Part shown: one piece after another, positions 25,301 to 35,742 of the stretch | How the letters are laid out: the number at the start of each line of letters is the position of its first letter | Position numbering within the stretch: position 1 is the first letter of the stretch | Assembly: GCA_947044365.1 (NCBI GenBank) | Contig: OX345649.1 | Location: 1,668,430-1,732,429 of the forward strand | Length of the DNA stretch: 64,000 bases | Direction: 5' to 3' | From: Petrosia ficiformis | Taxonomy: Eukaryota; Porifera; Demospongiae; Haplosclerida; Petrosiidae | The notes under the pieces: model-generated | Database searches by the model: none | Seen by the model: only the letters and a program-made list of their open reading frames with translations | What the model was told of the DNA's origin: nothing | Translations under genes and position numbers: made by a program

Positions 25301-28006
25301 CAACTATTCATTCATACTGTCTATGATATTGAATTATTGCTGCCTAAATCTATATTCATTATGGAGATAATGATTATACTAATACATGTATTATATACAC
25401 ACAGGTAAATAACATCAGAGTTTTAAAAAATATATTTTGAAGCTTGGGCCAAATTGGCTCAACAATGGTTAGTGTGTGTCGTTAGGAATACATCTTGAGC
25501 CAATTAACAAAGAGTTAATGCTGTTAGTGATAATATAATCACAATTAACTGCACCATCTGGGCCAAAGAGAGCACTGTGCAGTGATCTTTGGGCCAATGG
25601 TGTGCCATATGAGCTTATCAAAAACACTGAATAACATCACATACTAACTCACTCCATGCTTCTTGATAGCATATAACATTAACTCCACACAACCAAGCAG
25701 TGTGTGTGATTTCTTTAATACGATCATACAATGCATCTCTCTGTGTAAGAAAATGAATTAAAAAATATTTCATTGCGAGCATGAAATATAGATCTGATAT
25801 CATGAGGAGGTAAGGGAATTCAACTCAACAAATAATTACATACTACTTGACCACAAAACCAATTTAAGTATTAATCACGTTTTAGATTCAATATACCACA
25901 TTTTTTATGGCCCGTAGGGCCATCTCTATAATTGCTTTCCACAGGGTTTAATGTATATATATACATTTATATGTTTGTGTCACTTGCGCGACTATGCGTT
26001 GTATACGTAGTTAAGGAAGTTACGTCATACCCAAGGGCTCGATCAATTAATGGGCGTGGCGCATAAAAGAACACGTGTTCGAGCTACCGAGTCGTACAGA
26101 CCAGCCAGGACAATTCAGAAACTGTTGATAACTGTTGTATATAGCAGAGAAACAGTATCAATATTATCCAAGAATCTTTAACAAGTAAGTGTAGTAAGTT
26201 GTTGAGTTTCAGACATGAGGAAGTCATAATTTAGAACCTTGAAGGAGTACTTCAGTCAGTTCATCAGAGATCTGTGTACTGAGACTGCAATCAGGCTTGT
26301 ACTTACTTCTTCAGGTCCCAGCTTTCAAGTACACAGAAAGGTAGAGACCTTGGTACCATCAGCAATGATTGATACATAGTCATCACAAGGCAATTATAGG
26401 GATGTTTTTTTTTCTCTATATACACTTGTTTCTTTAAATACTTCATACAATAGATATTCTAACCAATCAGATTGTAGTATTTGATATGAAAAGGTAATTA
26501 CTAGTAGATATGAATTAAAGAGTCTCTCAAATACAAGTATATGATTAGACTCTATATTAAGGTGGTGGGTATAGAGTACACCACATGAGTGTAAACGCCA
26601 TACTGTGGTTGTGTTGCAAAACTCACCAGTTTTTTAATGTCAGTTTTTTTCCACGTGGCCTTATATTTGGCTGTATATGTGGCATATATGCACTATATGT
26701 ACATGTATGTCCCAAGTTCCCAATGTTTGAAGTTTTTCCATCACGAAGTTATGTCTGATTAAAGAGAAGTTAATAGGCAATTTGGTTCTTAAATCGTGTA
26801 GTTTTTTTTAGCCTGAACTTTGTCTTAAGGCTGTAGAACTCTCTTTGCGTGGCCCTCAAGTTAGTGGAAATGGTACCTGTAAGCTCATTAAACATGGAGC
26901 ACGGTCGTTTTCTGCCTCAAACATTGATGTCGTAAACACAATTCAGTTCAGTATCCTGACAGTATATTTACTCTAACTGGTGATTATCACATTTATTAAT
27001 ATTTAACATAATACATGTAAAAATCATTGTTATAGAGTTATGGAAAAATGTTTATGTTTGTGTGAATTTTGCAATTGAGTTATACCCGCCACCTTAATAT
27101 TCAGGTGAAGTACTTATCATTGTTCTTGATTAATAAGTAATATGATTTAACACATTAGACTCTATATTAGCAATAATCATGTATGAGTACATGAGCTATA
27201 ATTCAGGTGAAGTACTAATCAATTGTCTTGATAATCTCATACACTATATCATTGCCATAAAGTATACTTTTAGCATGTCACTAGCAGTATTAAATATGTT
27301 TAATTGGCTCAAGGTGTTTTCCCAATGGTGCACACACTAACCATTTGTTGAGCCAATTCAGTCCATTTTTAAAACAAGATATACATATATGGAGAAAAAG
27401 TATCCCTATGATTGCCTTGTGGTGTGTATTGTAGTTTGATTTACATGCCACGCCCAATTAATTGACCAAGTCCCCTGGAATGACACAACTTCCTTAGCTA
27501 CATACATAAGACATGTAACACAAACAAATATAGTTCAAACCTATGGGAAAGCAATGCCAGGACCTTGTCAAAAACCCAGGCTAAATTATAATTATAAATC
27601 TGCCAGGCAATTAGAAAAGAGAAGTACTCATGACTTATTTTTAACATTCATGATAATCATATCATACTTGTTCTATTAGTGGTGCACTTGTTGGTTTAAC
27701 AATTTGGTTTTGTACAACAGCAAATCGAACAATTCTGGGAGCTCTGGTTTCTTCCTTGGCTGCAGTAAATACATACCCTTTCAGTTCAAAGTTACCTTCA
27801 CCAGCTAACCTCACAGCTTCTTCAGGTAACTTCAATGGTCTGCAGATTGTGACAATAATGGAGGGTTACAATCAAAACATTTCCATAGTAAATTACTTTG
27901 CATGTGTTCCATATAGTATTCTCTTGATCTCAGAAGTTTCTCTCTCATCTAAAGCTGTGCTTGCTTTGTCTAGAAGCGTTTCAAGACTCTCTATCTCAGC
28001 AGCCAT
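13996..28006 (-). CDS. UPB1: Beta-ureidopropionase (N-carbamoyl-beta-alanine amidohydrolase)
   Basis: Third enzyme of reductive pyrimidine catabolism, cytosolic: it hydrolyses N-carbamoyl-beta-alanine or -aminoisobutyrate to the beta-amino acid, CO2 and ammonia. Exons on the minus strand: 28006-27897, 27839-27668, 25740-25653, 22932-22838, 22690-22529, 21522-21353, 20731-20650, 20111-20069, 17359-17292, 16518-16432, 14088-13996. They total 1170 nt, 389 aa, and the phases close exactly. The protein aligns end to end with the animal enzyme (about 384 aa). Nitrilase-fold catalytic residues are present: Glu in CYQEAW, Lys in [13 protein letters not shown], Cys in NICYGRHHP. Other landmarks are [20 protein letters not shown] and [20 protein letters not shown]. 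The start at 28006 (MAAEIESLE) matches the family N-terminus; an in-frame ATG at 28087 would add 27 unlikely residues. The introns hold most of the mobile elements in this part of the window. Ig/FN3 receptor A starts 95 bp away in the opposite direction. Confidence 0.97.
14963..15155. repeat. 60-bp minisatellite, about three copies
   Basis: Near-identical 60-bp units run through a palindrome-rich sequence (ACATACATGTACATGTATAA, then an AT-rich half). It lies in the last UPB1 intron. ORFs across it are artefacts of the repeat. Confidence 0.85.
15375..15462. repeat. Hairpin MITE, CCACATAAC family (best copy)
   Basis: The 88-bp element begins CCACATAACAACCCTACATA and ends TATGTAGGGTTGTTATGTGG; the arms are perfect over about 20 bp. 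The loop contains TTTGTGTTTGGTTTTACTCT. It lies in the last UPB1 intron. Confidence 0.75.
15498..15711. mobile_element. MITE, GTGTTGTTTTAGTT family (degenerate left end)
   Basis: The right end is AAAACAACAC followed by TA. The left end, after TA, is a degenerate GTGTTATATAG. The interior shares TTAGTTAAC and TTGGCCAATTTTCAATTTAG motifs with the other copies. Confidence 0.55.
16276..16352. repeat. (TA)n microsatellite
   Basis: About 38 uninterrupted TA units in a UPB1 intron, just downstream of exon 16518-16432 in gene orientation. Tyr/Ile-repeat ORFs on both strands are artefacts. Confidence 0.95.
16884..17070. repeat. Dispersed repeat with GAGCCAATTAACAAA motif
   Basis: Shares two blocks with 25432-25626: one around ATACACCTTGAGCCAATTAA and one around ACCAATAGTGTGCCATAAGG. 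A shorter inverted relative is at 27296-27372. There is no ORF and no clear termini. Confidence 0.5.
17473..17645 (+). mobile_element. Promoter-like dispersed repeat, partial copy
   Basis: Begins TATGGCCTGCGGGGGCATCC and shares the order CCCTATGATTG, TAGTTAAGGATGTTGTGTCA, GGGCGTGGC, CATAAAAGAAC with fuller copies at 25908-26428 and 40206-40632. The right half is missing. A 117-codon ORF across it has no family features. Confidence 0.55.
17812..17985. repeat. Minisatellite of 36/42-bp alternating units
   Basis: Units are built from GTATACTACTATACTG, ACATGTTCATGAGGTACATG and shorter variants, about four copies. Both strands stay open across it, giving false ORFs. Confidence 0.8.
18090..18388. 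mobile_element. hAT-type MITE with 8-bp target duplication
   Basis: The 299-bp element begins TAGGGCTGGGACGATTAATC and ends CCCAGCCCTA, flanked on both sides by the exact 8-bp repeat ATAATTAT (18082-18089 and 18389-18396). The 8-bp duplication and the terminal sequence fit the hAT superfamily. A divergent relative without a clear left end lies at about 58020-58276. It has no ORF. Confidence 0.8.
18508..19036. mobile_element. TTAA-flanked inverted-repeat element (piggyBac-like MITE)
   Basis: TTAA flanks both ends. The left end GGTAGTGCTCCGGTAATTAG and right end CTAATTACTTGAGCACCACC are inverted repeats with a few mismatches. It is 529 bp with no transposase. TTAA duplication is typical of piggyBac-type elements. 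Confidence 0.7.
20955..21130. mobile_element. Degenerate hAT-like fragment
   Basis: Starts TAGGGATGGGCAATATTTTG and contains repeated ATTATCGTGATAATCGTGAT, a composition shared with the hAT-type elements elsewhere in the window. No right terminus or target duplication was found. Confidence 0.3.
21629..21944. mobile_element. MITE, GTGTTGTTTTAGTT family (full copy)
   Basis: Begins GTGTTGTTTTAGTTAAC after TA and ends CTAAAACAACAC before TA. The 316-bp interior is made of TTAACTATAACTATAA and ACCCCTTTTAGTAAG motifs. It lies in the UPB1 intron between exons 22529 and 21522. Confidence 0.75.
22110..22426. mobile_element. hAT-like MITE, degraded termini
   Basis: The left end TAATGATGTGTGATAC and right end GTATCGCACATCCCTA are imperfect inverted repeats. 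The interior has ATATCGATATATCGATATTT and its partner. No exact target duplication is visible. Confidence 0.5.
23501..23655. repeat. 43-bp tandem repeat in a foldback arm
   Basis: Units of the form AAATATATTTTGTTAAGAAC followed by TGGAATTGGTACTAGAACT, about four copies, one shortened. Confidence 0.75.
24187..24294. repeat. Central long-stem hairpin
   Basis: The arms TCTATATGCGTTATATAAAC and GTTTATATAATGCATATAGA, plus CATGTTTC and GAAACATG outside them, pair over about 40 bp. The apex is CTCGGATGATATCTTACCTC. Confidence 0.7.
25432..25626. repeat. Dispersed repeat with GAGCCAATTAACAAA motif
   Basis: Second copy of the repeat at 16884-17070, with TTGGGCCAAATTGGCTCAAC at the left and CCAATGGTGTGCCATATGAG at the right. 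The right end abuts the UPB1 exon ending at 25653. Confidence 0.5.
25908..26428 (+). mobile_element. Promoter-like dispersed repeat, long copy
   Basis: Begins TATGGCCCGTAGGGCC and ends GGCAATTATAGGGATG followed by a T-rich tract and CTCTATATACACTTG. The end regions are imperfect inverted repeats around CCCTATGATTGCTT. Internally it has GTTACGTCAT (CRE/ATF-like), GGGCGTGGC (KLF/Sp-like) and GCATAAAAGAAC (TATA-like). It sits in the UPB1 intron between exons 27668 and 25740. Confidence 0.6.
26561..27093. mobile_element. TTAA-flanked inverted-repeat element (piggyBac-like MITE)
   Basis: TTAA at both ends; the left end GGTGGTGGGTATAGAGT and right end GAGTTATACCCGCCACC are inverted. At 533 bp it is close in size to the 18508-19036 element and shares GGTGGTG-type tips, but the interior differs. 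Confidence 0.7.
27379..27571 (-). mobile_element. Promoter-like dispersed repeat, inverted partial copy
   Basis: In minus orientation the order is as in the 25908 copy: a CCCATAGGTTTGAAC end, GTAGCTAAGGAAGTTGTGTC, CAGGGGACTTGGTC, TTGGGCGTGGCATG, then GGCAATCATAGGGATAC. The middle is deleted. Confidence 0.55.
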
Positions 28007-28101
28007 GATGAACCAATCACGTGAATAATTATGAGCCACACTTTCGTATGTAGTGAATAATATATCTACGCCAGCAACGAGCTCCACCCTTGCGTCGTCA
28101 A
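28007..28101. promoter_or_regulatory. Short divergent promoter between UPB1 and receptor A
   Basis: Only 95 bp separate the two ATGs (28006 minus, 28102 plus), so both transcription start regions must lie in this interval or overlap the opposite gene. No TATA box is obvious. It contains CACGTGA near 28018 and a GCGTCGTCA motif at 28092-28100. Confidence 0.55.
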
Positions 28102-31100
28102 ATGAAAATGGAATCTCTATCCATTGTTATCATTTTTTGCGTGTTCCCTATCGGATGTCTGACGCAAACGTTTGTAACCGAACCTGTTGAGTATCCAGGA
28201 AAAGATAAGATTATAGTAGAAGCAATGGATGGAGAAGATGTATCTGTATACTGCTCTATAAAATTTAATGACTCCACAATTCAAACAGTTTGGCAAGAAG
28301 TTGATGGAGCTGCCATTGATTTTGATTTAGACACTGGAATGGGGCTTGATCCACATACGTTTCTATCAATAGCTGATGATAAAATCACAAGAGCTAATCT
28401 CAGTATATCAACATTCACTATTGATCAAGACAGGTTGGAGTTGTACTGCAGACCACTAGATGAGGATGCTGACAGCAAAACTTTCTTGTTTGGAATACCA
28501 GGTGTGATTGATTTTGTAAAAACAATTTTTTAGTATTGAATTTAATGTACAATGTGTGTATTTACTACATGTAAATGTGTCAAGCTAATGGTATAATGGG
28601 TAAAGCCAATGGTATAATGGATAAAGCCAATGGTATAATTAATGGTACAGTAGAACCTACACTCAGAATTCAGACACCTGAGTCCTCCATATACTAATAT
28701 ACTAAGGACTTTATCCTTAGTCTCGCGTAGCCAGACCCAACCTACTACGAAGGAAGGATCTGATCAACCCACTGTACTAGCGTTCGTCAAGAGTTTCACC
28801 AGATTTTTGGTGAATTTAGTGGGTGCCAAACCGCTAATGATATTCATTATAATAATGTTTATGTAAGCCATGCAGTATATATCCACGAGTCAGATTATGA
28901 ATATAATTATCATTAGTAGGTGCTTCTAAGAAGCTCTTGACGAACGCTAGTACAGTGGGTTGACCAGACCCTTCCTTCGTAGTAGGTTGGGTCTGGCTAA
29001 GCGAGACTACTTTATCCTTATAAAATACATATGGATATTAAATGACCTCTAAAATTAATAAAAGACATTTCTGCTAATCCCAAAGCGTCTTTTATAAAGA
29101 GGTTTCACAATAATGTCTTTTTTCCTATAGCTGCACCAGTGCTTGTTGAAGCAAGTGACGAATACACTGCAAATGAAACTGAGATATTCTTTCTTGATCT
29201 TTTTTTTGGCATTTCTCCATTTCCTCCATATGTCATTTCAAGATGGACATTGGATAATGAAGATATCGGCGACTCTGCTATAATCTTAGGTGATTACAAC
29301 ATATCTATTGATCCTGTGGACAGGAAGTTTTCTGGTAAAGTATTCAAACTTACAGTTTCCAATGACTTTGGCATGGATAATGCTAACTTTACACTCAATG
29401 TTCAATGTAAGTGTATCAAAACAATATTCATATTATTTATTGCAGCAGTAAAATCAATTATTCAAATTTCGTCTTTAAATCAAATAGTCATTTGTGTTTT
29501 GTATGAATATTGTTACACCTATGCTGCAAACAGTATAATATTATTAGACTCATGTAATTACAGATGCTCCAGAAGGAGACAAACAGGAAGCTTTAACACA
29601 ATATGCATCAATTGGAGATAATGTAACTATTATTGTTGTTACTAATCTTGATGGAAATCCTTACCCCACTAATGGCTGGGCTATTGATGGAAACTTTCTT
29701 CCATTAATTGGACGAGTTTCATCATCTGCTGATGGTACATTGACGATTACGAATGTGCAGGCTGAAGATTTTGGTGAATATTCTTTTTTTGCTAGCAATC
29801 AAATTGGATCGGATCTCATAGCTGAAGGATATAAACTGATTGAAGCCGGTAAATACAACATGTAGCATTATGTTAGTGTTGTTTAATTAGTTAACTATAA
29901 CTATAACTATAATCCTATTTAGTAAGGCATTGTGACTTCAGTTTAGTTAATAGAACTATAACTAAATTACAGGTCTACTGTAATAACTATCACTAACTAA
30001 TGGGCAATAATGGACATTTCTAAAACTAAAAGCCTTTTAGCCTAAGCTTAAATATTAAACTATAAATAATAAAACCAAAAGTTTGAGAAATCAGGCAAAA
30101 TATAACTATAATCACTAGTTTTAAACTAAAACAGCACTACATTATGTACAAACCAATATTTTTAACTTTTTTTCGTTACATATACAGTTAAACCAGGAGC
30201 ACCTATGAGTATTAATATCAATGAAGATGAAATATCAGATGTTAAAGCTACAATCTCATGGGAAGCACCAAATATCTTAGGAAAACCTTCTCTTTCCCAT
30301 TATATACTGTCTCTTGAACCTTATGGCATTAAAGTAGAGACGAGTGACAATTCTACTTATCTTGAAGTGACAGGTTTATACCCTGCTACAACATACAAAG
30401 GTACCATGACAGCTATCTCAAGTTTCTTTCCTGACGGTGGAAACCAAAGCACACCCTTTGAGTTCAAAACTAAAATTGGAGGTACACACACACACATCAT
30501 ACATATGTACACTCATATGCATACATACCATACACCTAGTATAACTTAGCAGTATGAAGTTAGCAAAAATTTAGTATTATTGTTCTCGATTCATCATTGT
30601 CAGTGTTTTGTCACAAACTATAGCGAGTGAGTAGGAAAACATATTTCTAAACTACAGTTTTGGTATTTGAGTATACACAGATAGGTTGATTAATAATCTG
30701 ACAATTATATTTTAGGAAAAGCCCATTACATTATGCAATTTCTAGTTTTCTACCAATCAATTAGTACGACTATGAAAATATATATGATATATATATAATT
30801 TTTTTTTCATATTTGTACAATCAGACTTACAATCAGATATGCATACATAGATACATAAACTATATCATACATTATACGTACTATATATATATATATATAA
30901 TTATATATATATATATATATATATGTAATATATATAGTACACTTACAGGTCTTATATACAAAAATATAGACCCGAGGTTTAGTGTCCAAGGATGTGATAT
31001 AGCCCGAGCCTGCGAGGGCTATATCACATCCGAGGACACTAAACCAAGGTTTTATATTGTTTTATATAAGAACTGTAAGTGTACTATATACAATATATTG

Positions 31101-34100
31101 TATGCTGATAGATTAAAGATTCACAGGTCTATATACAAAAATATAAGACCTAACCACATCAAACGGTTGCCATGGTAGCATGCTATATATATATATATAT
31201 GTATGTCTGATTGTACATGTATATCATTAAGTATACACATAACAATTTCTTTGCTTGATAGCACCAAAAATTGATGATGTCACTGTTCAATCTGAAGATG
31301 GCAAGTTAAAAATTGAAACAACACTGAAATACACTGGAGGATTAAACCGAAGTGAAATATTCATAGATGTTGATTGTGGTCGTCCAGAAATTATTAACAT
31401 GACTGATGATACTGGCAGTGGTAGAAGAGCTGAGTTATATACGACATGTAATAATTGTCTGAATGAGAGTTTAATGGTTTCACTGAGTGTTGGTACTGTT
31501 TATGCTGGAGCTACTTATGAATGTTTAGTTACAGCATCAAACGATGCAGGAATGAATTTCTACTCTGTATATGATGTTACTTCAGACACAGGTGAGTATA
31601 TTGATTATATTTTATATAATTATATATTAGATCATTTAGATGTACAATTATAGTAAAATGTTTTTATTATAATTATGTGTTTGTATGTTAGTGTATGTAT
31701 GCATAGGTATGTATGTATATATGTATGTGAACCAAAGGGAAGGAGCGCGCAACTCCCATGCAATTAATTAAAATAGCGCATTTAGTTCGTGTTACTATTT
31801 TTAGATATGATGCTCTACGTAGCCACACCCACCGCATGTGTAGAGCTGCTAGCTAGAGCTTTAGCTAGAGCTTTAGCTAGAGCTTTAGCTAGAGCTTTAG
31901 CTACAGCTATACCTACAGCTAAAGCCTGTAGAAAACACTCTATCAGCAAAAAAAAGAAGCAAGTGTGTTCTTGAACTGGCAAGTATCTCTTCAGTTGATT
32001 ATACAGTGTTGATTTGAACTAGACAACTTTACTCGGAACATCTACTACTGGTACTTGTAATAAACAGCTTCTCTGTTTCTTCCAACTAAATCTTCCTTTT
32101 TACAGCTGTTTTGAGTAAATTATGAACTGGAATACTAGCCATTGATACTGTAGTACTGTTAGCTGTTACATTTGCGATGATCGTGGCAAATAGTGAGTCT
32201 AAAAATTGTAACAGCTAAATGTCTGGCTTTAGCTGATTGCGTGAGAGTTGCGCGCTCCTTCCCTCTGATTTTTTCGTGGGCTCCTGATGTAATGTATGTA
32301 TATATATATATTTCTTTGTATAATTATGTATATAGATTGTTATACACACAGACATACAAACATACATACACATACACACATGTATGTACATACGTAGGTA
32401 CAGTCATGTATGTATGAACATACTCAGATGTATGTGCGTATGTACATACATATGTACATACATACATGCATACATACATACATATACAATAGCTTACGAG
32501 CTGTGAATTCACAACAAGCATCCAACTGTAAATGAAAACGTACCATATTAGGAAGTGTAATTATAAGCACATAATTTAGTATATATACACGAGATTGTCA
32601 GGTAACCCCAGAAGTATTGTAGTTGGACACTCCTTTGCTGCTTCACCATTCCAAAATGATTCATAAGGTGTGATGAACTTCTGTTCAACAATTTGTAACG
32701 AAAATTTTTTATTGCCTAATGCATTTTCAATGGCGGAAGATGGCGGATAAGCGCCTTGTAAATACCGCTCAATGGAACAGCCAGTATACACAATCAGGAA
32801 CTGATATATGTTGCAACTCACACCTGAGATATCACTTTTTAGCTACATAAGTGCACCTCATGAAATTTCGCTATCACCTTGGAGAAAAATGTAAGTTTTT
32901 AAAATTCACCATTGAACTAAAACCAAGCGGTAATATACGGAAAGATTACTGAAATATTTGATCTGTGCCAAAGGGTTTCTGGGCATGCCATAAAACATGG
33001 GTAAGTCTCAAGGATCAAAGATCTTTGCATACCAATCCTATCTCTAAAAGCTAGGTGGTACCCCAGTGGTTCTACATGGATACACTTAATATGTGAATTG
33101 CATAGCTATTTCTTAAATTCATGCAAATTTAAAATTTTTTTTTGTAATCTAGACAGTAGCCATTTAATTGTCTTTGCATATGAAATATAATTATATTACT
33201 GACTCAAAGCATGAGCAAATATAATGATGATTATGAAGAAAAGTAAATATACAAACCGGAATAGTGGAGAATCATCTATTCATAAATAATTGAAGGACTC
33301 AAAATTATAGCAGGCTAACCCAAAATCCGTTAAAACTTCAAACTTTTTGAAATTATTTTCTGTTTTGTTGATTGGCTCTCAATCTTCCAATAACTATAAT
33401 ATATATTAATTAAGTTCATAATGAACGAGTCAATATTTCTGACGATAATCACTTTAGGTATACCTTCATTACCTTTGGTGGATGTTACAGCTGGTCATGG
33501 TAGTGTAACTTTGACAATTCGTACAGCAAATGCTGGAGTACCACCAGATAATAGAAGTTTAAAGTTTAATGTTAAAGTGAACAACGAAAATAATGAATTT
33601 GTCCATGACAAAAATTATTCATTTCCTGAGTACATCAGTGATAGTAGCAAAACAATAACTGTTGCTGACTTAGAGCCTGGAGATTATACTGTAACAGTTG
33701 CAGCTATCAATGAATATGGATCATCACCATTGTCAGACCCGGTATTGTTCACAGTCCCTGCTCCTAGTTCAACTACCACAGTCCCTCCAGGTGAGAACAA
33801 TGATGGAGAATTATTAATCATTTCATTTCATTTATCAATTATGTTATTCAATTTCAATATTACCAATTTTTTATTCTTCATCTTTAATTTTTTTTCAGCT
33901 TCCATGTCTCCCACTCATCCAATAATTATAATATATATTCAATGTAGACAACACTGCTGCTATTGTTGGTGGTGCTGTAGGAGGAGGGCTTACTATGCTT
34001 CTTATTGTTGCCGTAGTTGTGTTTACTGTTGTATTTTACTTAGTATATAAAAAGAAAAAGACAGGTAAGAGATTATTAGATAATAGTGTGTGCATGTGTT

Positions 34101-34256
34101 GTGTTGTGTTGTGTTAATATTAATAATCTATGTAGGTACTTAATACTATTGCATTGTTATTTTTAATTGTGGTATTCTGTGTTCTGTACAGGTAAAGGAA
34201 CTATTAAAGTGAAACCAATAAAGGGGGACAAAGAGGACAAGGATTATGTACTATAG
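28102..34256 (+). CDS. Ig/FN3 single-pass cell-surface receptor, paralog A
   Basis: Type I membrane protein of unknown ligand, 699 aa. Exons: 28102-28501, 29131-29406, 29564-29848, 30188-30481, 31262-31591, 33458-33790, 33948-34064, 34192-34256; all join in phase 1. A signal peptide (MKMESLSIVIIFCVFPIGC) leads into Ig-like 1 (to about residue 133, with paired Cys in VYCSIKF and LYCRP). Two more Ig-like domains follow (134-320; the second lacks canonical Cys), then three FN3-like domains (321-639; the middle one is Cys-rich, with CNNCLNES), a Thr/Pro stalk, one TM helix (GGGLTMLLIVAVVVFTVVFY), KKKK, and a 25-residue tail ending DKDYVL. There is no kinase or phosphatase. It is the most divergent of three tandem paralogs. 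An alternative ATG six bases downstream would remove two residues. Function could be adhesion or recognition; that is inference from architecture only. Confidence 0.9.
28719..29008. mobile_element. Long-TIR element with 11-bp target duplication (Mutator-like)
   Basis: Arms of about 80 bp, 28719-28800 and 28927-29008, are inverted copies beginning AGTCTCGCGTAGCCAGACCC. The 290-bp element is flanked by identical ACTTTATCCTT (28708-28718 and 29009-29019). Long terminal repeats with 9-11 bp duplications fit Mutator-like MITEs. It lies in intron 1 of receptor A. Confidence 0.75.
29876..30137. mobile_element. MITE, GTGTTGTTTTAGTT family
   Basis: After TA begins GTGTTGTTTAATTAG and ends CTAAAACAGCAC before TA. 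It carries the family motifs TTAACTATAACTATAA and TTAGTAAGGC. It lies in the intron of receptor A between exons 29848 and 30188. Confidence 0.7.
30937..31084. repeat. 148-bp near-perfect palindrome
   Basis: Begins GTACACTTACAG and ends CTGTAAGTGTAC. The inner arms TTTAGTGTCC and GGACACTAAA, and GATGTGATATAGCCC and GGGCTATATCACATC, pair up to a short apex GAGCCTGCGA. It is intronic in receptor A, and a (TA)n tract (30887-30924) abuts it. Confidence 0.8.
31737..32263. mobile_element. Inverted-repeat element with GGGAAGGAGCGCGCAACTC ends
   Basis: The 527-bp element has 19-bp perfect inverted ends (31737-31755 and 32245-32263). It contains a 12-bp repeat GCTAGAGCTTTA (31848-31900), whose translation gives Ala-Leu-Ala-Arg repeats. 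There is no transposase. It lies in the receptor A intron before exon 33458. Confidence 0.7.
32338..32490. repeat. Low-complexity ACATACATAC/ATGTATGT tract
   Basis: Runs of CATA, GTAC and TGTA tetramers within an intron of receptor A. The open frames on both strands are compositional. Confidence 0.8.
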
Positions 34257-35704
34257 TTATAGTTTCAAATGTTAATTTGTATTTGATAAGTTACATTCTG
34301 TATCTAACACACTAAATCCCTTTCTTTTGTAAGTACATATATTAATTTTATTATTAATTTCATAATTAATATAATTATTGAATCTTTTTCTGACTAGTGT
34401 AGTTAATTCTTTTTTCATTCCAAGACTAGAATTTTTAATACAGTATCATACATATGAATTTTGCATTTCGATATGATATTTAAAATCTGCTGAAATTCCA
34501 CATAATCGCCACAGCAATTCATATTACTAAATTCTTATAATATATAGTGTCTTTGTATATACGTTTCTCCTGATTCTAAATTCTGGGTATGACAACAATC
34601 CAGAACATCAAAAACATTTGAACTGTGGTCTATATTCAATTCCATACAATATATATAATTATTTATAACATGAACTATTCCGTCTTCAATTCTTGTAGTG
34701 GCAATCCAGTGACTGAAACTACGTAACTAAAGCAGTAGTATCATAATAACAGCTTAGTTGAATAGCTTAATTATTAAATCTGCCACCAGTACTGTACTTT
34801 CCCTTTGATTCAGATTTTATAAACAGTTGCATATACAGGTACACAGCTATGGTGTACATGTATATACTTTATACTGTGAAGTGTATATCATATTGTCTTC
34901 CATGCAACAGTCGATTTTTTCGTTGCTATAGACAGATGGTTTGAATACATAGTATAGAAAATAGAGAAGAAACCATGATAGGAAAGTCAGGTTACCCCCC
35001 AAAATATAGGTGAATAACTGAGAGCTAAAAATAGCATTCAAATCACGAGCATCATACTACTCACAGCTGCTAGAATGTACACATTTTTGTGCTTATTTGT
35101 TGACAAAGTTTCACTGCATAACATCACTCCGGAAACTGATGTGTAAACTGAAGCACATGTCTTACAAACAGTGAAATATTTTAGCATTTGACACATTTTT
35201 AGTCATATACATACATGTACATAAATACACGAATTATATTGGGAGTGTACTTGCACATTGAGAATTGAGTTACAGGGTTTGGTCTACAATTTCAACTAAA
35301 CTGATGTCGACTGCCGAAACTCAACCTGCTATAGTGACAATTCCCCAAAATGTTAATATCCATAAAATATCAACTCCCAAAATCGTTATACAAATTTAAA
35401 ACGTCAGTCATTACATCAGTGATGGTACATATATGTAGAGTACAATAATTATTGTCAATTAGTGTGTAAATTATGTTTATTATTATCTATACATGCTGTA
35501 GCTAATCGGTAGTGTTGAATCTACAGCTTAAATTGCCAGATCATTGATTACAGGGAAAAAATCAGTTCACTTATATAGTCAGCCCCATGTGTTTGTGTCG
35601 TTGTGGGTTCCTTTTCATTAACCAATTCCAGTAGATAAGTAGATCTGTTAACTGGCGAAGATTCAGGTTAATGTTATATATATATATATATATTATATAT
35701 ATTA

Positions 35705-35742
<38 letters not shown>

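Noticed and set aside
28007..28087. Upstream UPB1 start (MELVAGVDILFTTYES...)
   Set aside because: It would add 27 residues absent from the family, whereas the ATG at 28006 gives the expected N-terminus.
32576..32821. 81-codon minus-strand ORF in a receptor A intron
   Set aside because: No family recognised, no splice partners or start context seen. It may be a transposon scrap, but I cannot support a call.
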